NCBI GenBank assembly: GCA_030403585.1
Contig: JAUEPE010000051.1
Coordinates: forward strand, 1-50,308
Direction: 5' to 3'
Source: Frankia sp. RB7
Lineage (GTDB): Bacteria > Pseudomonadota > Alphaproteobacteria > Rhizobiales > Xanthobacteraceae
Length of the DNA stretch: 50,308 bases
Part shown: piece after piece, positions 1-7,559 of the stretch
How the letters are laid out: the number at the start of each line of letters is the position of its first letter
Numbering within the stretch: the first letter of the stretch is position 1
Notes under the pieces: generated by a model
Databases searched by the model: none
The model's input: only the letters and a program-made list of their open reading frames with translations
What the model was told of the DNA's origin: nothing
Program-made: the position numbers and the translations under genes

Positions 1-136
1 GCCGGCGGTCAAGGCTGGCCGTCGCTCGTGTCTCGCCTCATACCCGCTGCTGCCAGGCCACGCCTTGACGGTCGCAAGCGCGGCGTCATGCTCAAGGCAA
101 TCGGGCGCCGCTTTAATGGTTGCTACGATTTCGCGG
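1..136. other. Intergenic edge, no gene seen
   Basis: This is the stretch between the window edge and the stop codon of the aminotransferase. No reading frame here has a convincing start or a recognisable product, and I see no clear terminator. A gene ending just outside the window cannot be excluded. Confidence 0.4.
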
Positions 137-1195
137 TCAGCCCAATGTCCGCGACAACGCCGACAACAGCCGGTCGATCTGCTCATCCGTGCCCACGGTG
201 ATCCGCAAATAGTCCGAGATGCGCGGAGCTGTAAAGTGGCGGACGATCACCGCCTGCTCCCGCAGCGCCGCCGCAAGCGCGGCCCCCTCATGCGCGGGAT
301 GGCGCGCGAACACGAAGTTCGCAAGGGACGGCAACACCTCGAAGCCGGCAGCCTTCAGCCCGCGGGTCAACCGCTCCCTGCCCTCGATCACGCGCACGCG
401 ACTCTGCTGGAAATAGGCTTCGTCCTCCAGGGAGGCGATCGCACCGGCCTGAGCGGGCCGGCCGAGCGGGTATGAATTGAAGCTGTCCTTCACGCGCGTC
501 AGGCCATCGATCAGATCGGCATCGCCGATTGCATATCCGACCCGAAGCCCGGCCAGCGCGCGCGACTTGGACATGGTCTGCACGACCAGGAGATTCCGAT
601 GCGACGCAACCAGCGGAATTGCGGTCTCGGCGCCGAAATCGACATAGGCCTCGTCGACGACCACAGGCACATCCGGATGCTCCTCCAGCAGGGTCGTGAT
701 CTCGGCGCGAGACAGCGCGATCCCCGTCGGCGCGTTCGGATTGGGGAGGATGATCGCGCCGGCCGGCCGGCGATAATCGGCGATACCGATCTGCATGACC
801 CGGTCGAGCGGCACGGTCTCGTAGGCAATGCCGAACAGACCGCAATAGACGGGATAGAAACTGTAGGTGATATCGGGAAACAGCAGCGGTGCATCATGCT
901 TCAGCAGCGCGACGAAGGCGTGCGCCAGCACCTCGTCCGAGCCGTTGCCGACGAACACCTGCTCGGGTCTCACGCCGTGATAGGCGGCCAGGGCCGCCCG
1001 CAGCGCGGTCGCCTGCGGGTCCGGATAAAGACGGAGCGTATCGGCTGCCGCGCCGCGGACCGCCTCCAGCGCACGCGGAGACGGACCGAGCGGGTTCTCA
1101 TTGGTGTTCAGCTTGACCAAATCCGCGATGCGGGGCTGTTCGCCGGGCACATAGGGCTTCAGATCATGCGTCAAGCTGCTCCAGAAACGGCTCAT
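137..1195 (-). CDS. hisC: Histidinol-phosphate aminotransferase-like PLP enzyme
   Basis: Fold-type I PLP-dependent aminotransferase of 352 residues, close to the usual HisC length. Visible motifs are LNTNENPLGPS near residues 29-39, NPNAPTG at 152-158 (the family more often has NPNNPTG), DEAYVDF at 181-187 and the Schiff-base lysine K210 in SKSRALAGLRVGY. HisC enzymes convert imidazole-acetol phosphate and glutamate to histidinol phosphate, and paralogues can act on aromatic amino acids. The start MSRFWSS was chosen because its ATG overlaps the stop of the upstream chloride channel gene by 4 nt (ATGA). The longer frame runs into that gene. No other his genes lie nearby, so a role in aromatic or secondary metabolism is possible. 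Confidence 0.85.
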   Translation of the reverse strand: MSRFWSSLTHDLKPYVPGEQPRIADLVKLNTNENPLGPSPRALEAVRGAAADTLRLYPDPQATALRAALAAYHGVRPEQVFVGNGSDEVLAHAFVALLKHDAPLLFPDITYSFYPVYCGLFGIAYETVPLDRVMQIGIADYRRPAGAIILPNPNAPTGIALSRAEITTLLEEHPDVPVVVDEAYVDFGAETAIPLVASHRNLLVVQTMSKSRALAGLRVGYAIGDADLIDGLTRVKDSFNSYPLGRPAQAGAIASLEDEAYFQQSRVRVIEGRERLTRGLKAAGFEVLPSLANFVFARHPAHEGAALAAALREQAVIVRHFTAPRISDYLRITVGTDEQIDRLLSALSRTLG

Positions 1196-2508
1196 CTTCC
1201 TTCCCCCTCCCGCGAACGCGTCGCCCGCTCGACGAAGCCTTTCGCGAGCGCGTGATAGATACCCTCCTCGCAGACCATCCGTGAGACGAAATGCGCGATC
1301 AGCGCGGCTGCCATCAACGGCACGACCATGCCGTGATTGTCGGTCATCTCGGTCACGATCACGAAGGCGGTAATCGGCGCCTGCACGACCCCGGCGAAAT
1401 ACGAGACCATGCCGAGCAGCATGACCGCACCGAGCGGCGCGTCGTGGAACAACGCGGCGATATTGCTGCCAATCCCGGCCCCGACGGCCAGCGACGGCGA
1501 GAAGATGCCGCCCGGTATGCCGCTGATCGCGGCAAAGGTGGTGGCCAGAAGCTTGAGAACGCCGAAGTCTCGCGGCAGCGCCGTGCCGTGATCGAGCGCC
1601 TCCCTCACCTGCACATAGCCCGTGCCGTAGATCGTATCGCCGGAGACAAGGCCGCAAACCGCCACAGCAAGACCGCAGGCAAATGCGAACCAGAGCGGAT
1701 GGCCCTTGACCGCGCGTCCGAGCGGGCTCTTGAAGCCGCGCGCCATGGCGATGACAACGCGGCTAAAAAGGCCGCCCGCGAGGCCACCAACCACACCACA
1801 AAGCGGAACGGCCAGCCAGTCAGTGCCCCGCGCCAGCGACATCGCGCTGCTGCCGAAATAGGCATAATTGCCGGCCAGCGCGAGCGACGTCAGGCCAGCC
1901 GCGATGACGGCTGAAATGATCAGGCTGGATGTGCGGGTCTCGAAAGCGCGGCTCATCTCCTCGATGCCGAAGACGATTCCCGCAAGCGGCGTGTTGAAGG
2001 CCGCGGCAACGCCGGCGGCGGCACCGGCCAGAATCAGCCCGGGCTGACGGCGTGGCGAGACACGGCCGAGCGCGAACATGATGGAGGCGCCGACCTGAAC
2101 GGTCGGCCCTTCCCGCCCCACCGAGCCGCCGCAGAGTAGCCCGAACAGAGTGAGGATCATCTTGCCGATCGCGATCCGGATCGAAACCAGGCTCTCGCGG
2201 GCCGCCTGATCGGTCAGATGCCGCGCGGCGATCGCCTGCGGAATGCCGCTGCCTTGCGCGTTCGGGAACAGGCGGATGGTCAGATAGGTCGACAGCATGA
2301 AACCGAGCGGCGTCACCGCCAGCACGGCATAGCGCGACTTCGCCAAAAGGAGCCCAAAGGCGTATTGAGCGAGATCGGCAAGCTGCGCCAGCGCCACCGC
2401 CGCAGCGCCGACGGCGATCCCGCCGAGCAGAAAGATAGCCCGGCGCTGCCATCGCGCGGATGTCAGCCTGAACAGGCGTTTGTGACGAGTCGAGAGAGGC
2501 CAGAGCAT
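1192..2508 (-). CDS. ClC family chloride channel or H+/Cl- antiporter
   Basis: Integral membrane ClC protein of 438 residues with about ten hydrophobic segments. The three anion-selectivity signatures are present: GSGIP at 86-90, GREGP at 131-135 and a later PGGIFSPSLAVG segment. E133 corresponds to the gating glutamate, and E183/E184 in GIEEM correspond to the proton-pathway glutamate of bacterial exchangers, so proton-coupled Cl-/H+ exchange is more likely than a pure channel. No cytoplasmic CBS domains follow the membrane core. The stop overlaps the hisC-like start by 4 nt, which suggests translational coupling, although the functional link is unclear. Confidence 0.93.
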   Translation of the reverse strand: MLWPLSTRHKRLFRLTSARWQRRAIFLLGGIAVGAAAVALAQLADLAQYAFGLLLAKSRYAVLAVTPLGFMLSTYLTIRLFPNAQGSGIPQAIAARHLTDQAARESLVSIRIAIGKMILTLFGLLCGGSVGREGPTVQVGASIMFALGRVSPRRQPGLILAGAAAGVAAAFNTPLAGIVFGIEEMSRAFETRTSSLIISAVIAAGLTSLALAGNYAYFGSSAMSLARGTDWLAVPLCGVVGGLAGGLFSRVVIAMARGFKSPLGRAVKGHPLWFAFACGLAVAVCGLVSGDTIYGTGYVQVREALDHGTALPRDFGVLKLLATTFAAISGIPGGIFSPSLAVGAGIGSNIAALFHDAPLGAVMLLGMVSYFAGVVQAPITAFVIVTEMTDNHGMVVPLMAAALIAHFVSRMVCEEGIYHALAKGFVERATRSREGEGR

Positions 2509-2565
2509 GGAGCCCCCGTTTTAGCCGGTCGCGCTCCGAATTGAAGCGGTAAGTGGGCAGACCAG

Positions 2566-2862
2566 CTAAGCCGGAACCACGCCCTCGACGAACAGCAGCC
2601 GCCGCTCCAGCGCGCCGGCGCGGATCTTCAACGCGTCGGCATATTCCGGCGAAGCGTACCATTCCTTCAGCCTCTCCATCGACGGAAATTCGACGATGAC
2701 GATGGCCTTCGGCGGAAGGTTGCCTTCCGCCAGCTCCACCTTGCCGCCGCGGACGAGATAATGCCCGCCATATTGCGCAATCGTCTTCGCGGCGAGCGCG
2801 CGATAGGCTTCGAAGCCATCGGGATCGCGCATCTCGACTTCGGAGATCACATAAGCCGTCAT
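2566..2862 (-). CDS. DUF1330 domain protein
   Basis: Small soluble protein of 98 residues. It fits the DUF1330 family, which has a dimeric alpha-beta barrel fold: the opening MTAYVISEVEMRDPDGFEAY, the middle GGHYLVRGG and the ending EFPSMERLKEWYASPEY-type helix are characteristic. The biochemical role of the family is not established. It starts 9 nt after the stop of the upstream SDR gene, so the two probably share a transcript. Confidence 0.88.
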   Translation of the reverse strand: MTAYVISEVEMRDPDGFEAYRALAAKTIAQYGGHYLVRGGKVELAEGNLPPKAIVIVEFPSMERLKEWYASPEYADALKIRAGALERRLLFVEGVVPA

Positions 2863-2871
2863 GCGCCGCTC

Positions 2872-3660
2872 TTACGCAATGGTATTGACGATGCCGCCCT
2901 CTGCCCGCAATGCCGCGCCGTTGGTCGCGGACGCTTCCTTCGAGGCGACGTAGACCACCATATTCGCGATCTCGTCGACGCTGGCGAAGCGTTGGATCAG
3001 CGAGCTCGGGCGATGCTGCTTGACGAAATTGGCGGCGGCCTCGTCGACCGATTGCCAGTTCTGCTTGGCGAGGTCCTTCACAAACGTCTCGACACCTTCC
3101 GACATGGTCGGGCCCGGCAGCACGGAATTGACTGTGACGGCGGTGCCACGGGTGAGTTGCGCCAGGCCTCGCGCGACTGAGAGCTGCGCGGTCTTGCTCA
3201 TGCCGTAGTGAATCATCTCGGCGGGAATGTTGAGCCCGGACTCAGATGAGATGAAGACGATGCGGCCCCAGTTGCGCTTCAGCATGCCCTTCATATAGGC
3301 GCGTGAGAGCCGCACGCCGCTCATGACGTTGACCTCGAAGAAGCGCGTCCAGTCTTCATCCGGGATGTCGAAAAAGTCCTTGGGCTCGAAGATGCCGGCA
3401 TTGTTGATGAGGATGTCGACCTCGGGCAGCGCCGCCACCAGCGCCTTGCAGCCTGACGCGGTCGAAACGTCGGCGGCGATGCCGCGCACCTTGGCACCAG
3501 TCGCTTCGAGCTTGCGGACGGCCGCATCGACCTTGTCCCGGCCGCGCCCGTTGATCACCACGCTCGCGCCCGAGCCGGCGAGGCCTTTTGCGATGGCGTG
3601 GCCAATGCCGGCGGTCGAGCCGGTCACGAGGGCGGTCTTTCCGGAAAGGTCGATCTTCAT
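2872..3660 (-). CDS. SDR family oxidoreductase
   Basis: Classical short-chain dehydrogenase/reductase of 262 residues. It has the nucleotide-binding motif TGSTAGIG near residues 14-21, the structural NNAG motif near 88, the catalytic serine in SSESG and the YxxxK pair in YGMSK. The substrate cannot be read from sequence. The start has a GGAG Shine-Dalgarno element. It is followed at 9 nt by the DUF1330 gene, and it lies downstream of the cytochrome gene across a gap that carries a hairpin. Confidence 0.92.
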   Translation of the reverse strand: MKIDLSGKTALVTGSTAGIGHAIAKGLAGSGASVVINGRGRDKVDAAVRKLEATGAKVRGIAADVSTASGCKALVAALPEVDILINNAGIFEPKDFFDIPDEDWTRFFEVNVMSGVRLSRAYMKGMLKRNWGRIVFISSESGLNIPAEMIHYGMSKTAQLSVARGLAQLTRGTAVTVNSVLPGPTMSEGVETFVKDLAKQNWQSVDEAAANFVKQHRPSSLIQRFASVDEIANMVVYVASKEASATNGAALRAEGGIVNTIA

Positions 3661-3761
3661 GAATGGTCTCCATGGATGTCAGAGCGGATATCGTGCGCAG
3701 CACGGGCAGGTGCAATCGCCGCTCACCGACGCGTGAGGATCTATCGCATGAGTTTGGGCAT

Positions 3762-3801
3762 GGTGGGCACGGCGCGCGAAGAGTGCGCGCCCTTGCCCAC
3801 C
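3762..3801. repeat. Palindromic intergenic element (GGTGGGCA hairpin)
   Basis: Imperfect inverted repeat: GGTGGGCACGGCGCGC at 3762-3777 pairs with GCGCGCCCTTGCCCACC at 3785-3801, leaving a short loop. I recognise the GGTGGGCA...TGCCCACC type as a common dispersed palindrome in Bradyrhizobium genomes, from memory and without a search. It sits between the cytochrome stop and the SDR start and could end or process that transcript. Confidence 0.6.
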
Positions 3802-3828
3802 CAACGGCACCGATTACGGCACCTACTT

Positions 3829-4659
3829 CTAGGGCGGCAGCGTCCGGACGAACGCGATGATGGCATCGAGATCCTGCGGCGACATGGTGGCATAGCCAGC
3901 ATAGGCCATCGGCGGCTTGAGCTTGTGGCCGTCGCGCGCGATGCCTTGCGTAATCGCACGTTTGATTTCGTTGTCGCTCCATTGTCCGAGGCCCGCCGCC
4001 GGATCGGAGGTGATGTTGGCAGAGACGGACTCGCCCCACGGACCCCTGAAGGTCCGGCCACCCTTCCCGCTGCCGCCCGCGAAATCGTGCACCACGGACG
4101 GGCCTTCCGGCGTGTGACATTCCAGGCAATGGGCGATGGTCAGGAGATAGCGGCCGCGAGCGAGCTGGTCGGACAGTTCCGCCTCGGTTGCCTGCTTGCC
4201 GGCATAGGTCGGCATCTCCGGCTTCAGCGCGACCTTGTATTCCGGCGCCGGCGTCTCGTGATGCACGGCTGGCACCGAACGCAGATAAGCCGTGAGGGCA
4301 TCGAGATCGCGCTCCGTGAGCACGGTGTAGAAAACGGTCGGCATGATCGGCGCAACGGCCGATCCATTCGGCCTGATGCCGCTGACGAGGAAATGCTTCA
4401 GCTCGACATCGCTCCAGTTGCCGATTCCGGTATCCTTGTCCGGCGTGATGTTGGAGCCGGTGACCTTGAAGGCGGGTTCGTCAAAGGTCTGCCCGCCCGA
4501 GAGCGCACGCGTCATATCGAGGCCCTGCGGCCCGCGCGGCGTGTGGCAGTTGTTGCAGACCATCACGCTGTTGACGAGATAAGCGCCGCGCTCGATCAGC
4601 GTCTCGGCGGCAGCCGGAGACACCAGCAGCGCCAGCGCAATCCCAAACACAATCCTCAT
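3829..4659 (-). CDS. Periplasmic di-heme cytochrome c
   Basis: A 276-residue exported cytochrome with two class I heme domains. The N-terminus is a signal peptide with a hydrophobic core and an AAA-type cleavage site near residue 18. Heme motifs are CNNCH at 35-39 and CLECH at 178-182. Probable axial methionines lie in APIMP near 106 and in PPMAY in the second half. The architecture resembles the cytochrome subunits of membrane-bound alcohol or aldehyde dehydrogenases, where it passes electrons from a periplasmic enzyme to the respiratory chain. No dehydrogenase subunit is adjacent, so the partner is unknown. Confidence 0.88.
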   Translation of the reverse strand: MRIVFGIALALLVSPAAAETLIERGAYLVNSVMVCNNCHTPRGPQGLDMTRALSGGQTFDEPAFKVTGSNITPDKDTGIGNWSDVELKHFLVSGIRPNGSAVAPIMPTVFYTVLTERDLDALTAYLRSVPAVHHETPAPEYKVALKPEMPTYAGKQATEAELSDQLARGRYLLTIAHCLECHTPEGPSVVHDFAGGSGKGGRTFRGPWGESVSANITSDPAAGLGQWSDNEIKRAITQGIARDGHKLKPPMAYAGYATMSPQDLDAIIAFVRTLPP

Positions 4660-4728
4660 GAGAGCCCCCCGGGCCAGAATCGCGCTTCACTACAACGATG
4701 CGCGGCATGAGATGTCGCCGCCGCATAC

Positions 4729-4758
4729 AAAAAAGCGGCGCCCAGGGGCGCCGCTTTC
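4729..4758 (-). terminator. Intrinsic terminator after rplQ
   Basis: On the minus strand an 8-bp GC stem (GCGGCGCC/GGCGCCGC) with a 4-nt loop is followed directly by six T residues. It lies 23 nt beyond the rplQ stop and marks the end of the ribosomal protein supercluster. Confidence 0.85.
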
Positions 4759-4780
4759 GAAGATCTCGATACCGGTCGGC

Positions 4781-5197
4781 TTACGCCGCCTCGGCTTCCT
4801 TTGCCTGCACCGGACCGGAGTCCTGGCCCTTGGCATCGACGTCGCGATCGACGAACTCGATCACGGCCATCGGCGCATTGTCGCCGTAGCGGAAGCCCGC
4901 CTTGATGATGCGGGTATAGCCGCCCTGGCGGTCCTTGTAGCGGGTCGCCAGCACGTCGAAGAGCTTCCTGACCTGATCCTTGTCGCGCATCTCGGAGATA
5001 GCCTGGCGGCGCAGGGACAGCCCGCCCTTCTTGCCGAGGGTCACGAGCTTCTCGACGATCGGACGAAGCTCCTTGGCCTTGGGCAGCGTGGTGACGATCT
5101 GCTCGTGCTTGATCAACGCGGCGCACATGTTGGCGAACATCGCGCGGCGATGCTCGGCCGTGCGGTTGAGCTTCCGATGAACCTTGCCGTGACGCAT
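4781..5197 (-). CDS. rplQ: 50S ribosomal protein L17
   Basis: L17 is a 50S subunit protein near the exit tunnel. The 138-residue sequence opens with the family hallmark MRHGKVHRKLNRTAEHRRAM and contains the GGYTRIIK and AMPVIEF-like core. The C-terminus has a short acidic and alanine-rich tail. It is the last gene of the alpha operon, 143 nt behind rpoA across a gap with an inverted heptamer repeat, and is followed by a strong terminator. Confidence 0.98.
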   Translation of the reverse strand: MRHGKVHRKLNRTAEHRRAMFANMCAALIKHEQIVTTLPKAKELRPIVEKLVTLGKKGGLSLRRQAISEMRDKDQVRKLFDVLATRYKDRQGGYTRIIKAGFRYGDNAPMAVIEFVDRDVDAKGQDSGPVQAKEAEAA

Positions 5198-5272
5198 GTG
5201 TGTAGTCCTTACTTAAAACTGCCGCGACGGTTCGTCGGACATGTTGCTCAGGTGGGCTGCCTGCGTTCGCCC

Positions 5273-5336
5273 AGATAGCGAGAAGCGAATGGCGAGTAGC
5301 GAGTTGTCATTCGCTATTCGCCACTCCTTATTCGCC
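5273..5336. repeat. Heptamer inverted repeat, copy A
   Basis: Degenerate tandem units of GCGAATR/GCGAGTR arranged as an inverted repeat between rpoA and rplQ. Arms 5288-5302 and 5311-5325 match at 13 of 15 positions with an 8-nt loop. Related copies lie at 6941-7003 and 19721-19785. Confidence 0.75.
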
Positions 5337-5340
5337 TAAC

Positions 5341-6372
5341 TCAGTAGTGATCCTCGAAGCGCTTGGCGAGCTCGTCGATGTTCTCCGGCGGCCAGCCCGG
5401 CACTTCCATGCCGAGATGCAGACCCATCTGGGCCAGCACTTCCTTGATCTCGTTCAGCGACTTGCGGCCGAAGTTCGGGGTACGGAGCATTTCCGCTTCC
5501 GACTTCTGCACGAGGTCGCCGATGTAGACGATGTTGTCGTTCTTCAAGCAGTTGGCCGAACGCACCGACAGCTCAAGTTCGTCCACCTTCTTGAGGAAGG
5601 CCGGGTTGAAGGCGAGGTCCGGGATGATCTCCTGGGCGACTTCCTTGCGCGGCTCTTCGAAGTTGACGAACACGTTGAGCTGATCCTGCAGGATGCGGGC
5701 GGCGTAAGCCACCGAGTCATCCGGCGTCAGAGCGCCATTGGTCTCGATCGTCATGGTCAGCTTGTCGTAGTCGAGGATCTGACCCTCGCGGGTGTTCTCG
5801 ACCTTGTAGGAGACCTTGCGGACCGGCGAGTACAGGCTGTCGACCGGGATCAGGCCGATCGGCGCGTCCTCGGGACGGTTGCGCTCGGCGGGCACGTAAC
5901 CCTTGCCGGTTGCGACCGTGAACTCCATGCGGATCTCGGCGCCCTCGTCGAGGGTGCAGATCTGCAGGTCCGGATTTAGCACGACGACGTCGCCGACCGT
6001 CTGGATGTCGCCGGCGGTGACGGTGCCCGGGCCCTGCTTCTTCACGACCATGCGCTTGGGGCCTTCGCCCTGCATCCTGATCGCGATGTCCTTGATGTTC
6101 AGCACGATGTCGGTGACGTCCTCACGGACGCCAGCGATCGAGGAGAATTCGTGCAGCACGCCGTCGATGTGCACCGACTGCACCGCCGCGCCCTGGAGCG
6201 AGGAGAGCAGGATGCGGCGCAGCGCGTTGCCGAGCGTCTGGCCGAAACCACGCTCGAGCGGCTCGGCGACGATGGTCGCAAAGCGGGTCGAATCGCTGCC
6301 GGGCTGCACCTGCAGCTTGTTCGGCCGAATCAGTTCTTGCCAATTTTTCTGGATCGTCACTGTTTCACCCAT
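5341..6372 (-). CDS. rpoA: RNA polymerase alpha subunit
   Basis: Alpha subunit, 343 residues, the usual alphaproteobacterial length. The N-terminal domain (about 1-235) dimerises and nucleates beta and beta' assembly; the conserved block EPLERGFGQTLGNALRRILLSS is visible. A linker leads to the C-terminal domain (about 255-330), whose helix-hairpin-helix segment NFGRKSLNEIKEVL contacts UP elements and activators. The start MGETVTIQ was chosen over a 19-residue upstream extension on family similarity and length. It lies 112 nt after rpsK, and the gap carries a terminator-like hairpin. Confidence 0.98.
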   Translation of the reverse strand: MGETVTIQKNWQELIRPNKLQVQPGSDSTRFATIVAEPLERGFGQTLGNALRRILLSSLQGAAVQSVHIDGVLHEFSSIAGVREDVTDIVLNIKDIAIRMQGEGPKRMVVKKQGPGTVTAGDIQTVGDVVVLNPDLQICTLDEGAEIRMEFTVATGKGYVPAERNRPEDAPIGLIPVDSLYSPVRKVSYKVENTREGQILDYDKLTMTIETNGALTPDDSVAYAARILQDQLNVFVNFEEPRKEVAQEIIPDLAFNPAFLKKVDELELSVRSANCLKNDNIVYIGDLVQKSEAEMLRTPNFGRKSLNEIKEVLAQMGLHLGMEVPGWPPENIDELAKRFEDHY

Positions 6373-6443
6373 ACAGGCCAGTCGATTTGAAAGTTCAAAT
6401 ACTGGCGTTGGAGAAAGGCCGCAGGTCACACCCGCGGCTTCTT

Positions 6444-6475
6444 AAAAAAAGCATCGCGGGCGACAACGCGCCCGC
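6444..6475 (-). terminator. Terminator-like hairpin between rpsK and rpoA
   Basis: On the minus strand a perfect 7-bp stem (GCGGGCG/CGCCCGC, 6-nt loop) is followed after five bases by seven T residues. It lies just after rpsK and before rpoA. The 5-nt spacer weakens it as a canonical terminator, so partial termination or RNA processing is more plausible than a full stop. Confidence 0.5.
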
Positions 6476-6484
6476 AATTTCGTA

Positions 6485-6874
6485 TCAGACGCGCCGACGC
6501 TTGCGCGGACGGCAACCGTTGTGCGGGATCGTGGTCACGTCGCGGATCGAGGTGACGGTGAAGCCCGCCGCCTGCAGCGCGCGGAGCGCCGACTCACGGC
6601 CCGAACCGGGACCGGCGACTTCGACTTCCAGCGTGCGCATGCCGTGTTCCTGCGCCTTCTTGGACACGTCTTCGGCTGCAACCTGCGCGGCATACGGGGT
6701 CGACTTGCGCGAGCCCTTGAAGCCCATCGTGCCGGCGGAGGACCAGGCAATCGTGTTGCCCTGCGCGTCGGTGATGGTGATGGTCGTGTTGTTGAAGGAC
6801 GAGTTCACGTGCGCGACGCCGGAGGCGATGTTCTTGCGCTCACGACGACGAACGCGGGTGGCTTCCTTGCCCAT
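6485..6874 (-). CDS. rpsK: 30S ribosomal protein S11
   Basis: S11 forms part of the 30S platform near the Shine-Dalgarno/anti-Shine-Dalgarno helix. The 129-residue product has the family signatures HVNSSFNNTTITITD and GMRTLEVEVAGPGSGRESALRAL, and the basic ending CRPRKRRRV. It is preceded by an AGGAAAGG ribosome site. It lies 131 nt behind rpsM across heptamer repeat copy B. Confidence 0.98.
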   Translation of the reverse strand: MGKEATRVRRRERKNIASGVAHVNSSFNNTTITITDAQGNTIAWSSAGTMGFKGSRKSTPYAAQVAAEDVSKKAQEHGMRTLEVEVAGPGSGRESALRALQAAGFTVTSIRDVTTIPHNGCRPRKRRRV

Positions 6875-6940
6875 AGAGTACCTTTCCTGGAGATCTCAAA
6901 CGCCGCCGTAATGCCAGCGGCTACACCTGTGGAAGCAAAT

Positions 6941-7003
6941 GGTGAGTAGCGGATGGCGAATAGGGACGCTCCCTACTCGCCATTCGCTAAACCCTATTCG
7001 CCA
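6941..7003. repeat. Heptamer inverted repeat, copy B
   Basis: Inverted repeat of GCGARTR-type heptamers between rpsM and rpsK. Arms 6948-6966 and 6970-6988 match at 17 of 19 positions around a 3-nt loop, so the RNA could form a long hairpin. Extra units flank the arms. Confidence 0.78.
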
Positions 7004-7005
7004 GT

Positions 7006-7374
7006 TTACTTCTTCTTGCCGGCGATGGCCTTGGCCGGACCCTTGCGCGTACGCGCATTGGTGTGGGTCCGCTGACCGCGCACCGGCAGACCGCGACGAT
7101 GACGCAGGCCGCGATAGCAGCCGAGGTCCATCAGACGCTTGATGTTGATACCGACTTCGCGACGCAGATCGCCCTCGACGAGATAGTCGCGGTCGATGAC
7201 TTCGCGGATCTGGAGCACTTCAGCGTCGCTGAGCTGATTGACGCGACGATCCTCGGTGATCTTCACCTTTTCGAGGATCTCACCAGCAATCTTCTGGCCG
7301 ATGCCATGGATGTACTGGAGCGCGATCAGCACGCGCTTGTTGGTCGGAATGTTCACGCCGGCAATACGGGCCAC
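7006..7374 (-). CDS. rpsM: 30S ribosomal protein S13
   Basis: S13 sits in the 30S head and contacts tRNA and S19. The 122-residue product shows VARIAGVNIPTNKR, the helix-hairpin-helix GIGQKIAGEILEK region, and the C-terminal GLPVRGQRTHTNARTRKG tail that reaches the P site. The start is GTG at 7374, preceded by AGGAGAAGG. The longer upstream frame is not conserved family sequence. A candidate promoter lies in the 185-nt gap behind adk. Confidence 0.97.
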   Translation of the reverse strand: MARIAGVNIPTNKRVLIALQYIHGIGQKIAGEILEKVKITEDRRVNQLSDAEVLQIREVIDRDYLVEGDLRREVGINIKRLMDLGCYRGLRHRRGLPVRGQRTHTNARTRKGPAKAIAGKKK

Positions 7375-7524
7375 GGCCTTCTCCTGTTGCCGATCCCTCG
7401 TCAGGAATCGGTCTTTAAGTGCTTGAGTTCTCGGGCAGGTGTTCACAAACGCGAACACGACGCCCACCCCTGGTCTTCCTGGGGCCCGGCATCGTTTGAA
7501 ACTATCCGACTTGGATGCGGGGCT

Positions 7525-7553
7525 TATTAAGGGATTCAGGGGGCTTTCGTCAA
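7525..7553 (-). promoter_or_regulatory. Candidate promoter for rpsM-rpsK
   Basis: On the minus strand, TTGACG at 7548-7553 is followed after 17-18 bases by TTAATA or TAATAA near 7524-7530. This fits the alphaproteobacterial sigma-70 pattern. The -35 box lies a few bases beyond the adk stop. It could uncouple rpsM, rpsK, rpoA and rplQ from upstream transcription. Confidence 0.45.
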
Positions 7554-7559
7554 CCGCTG

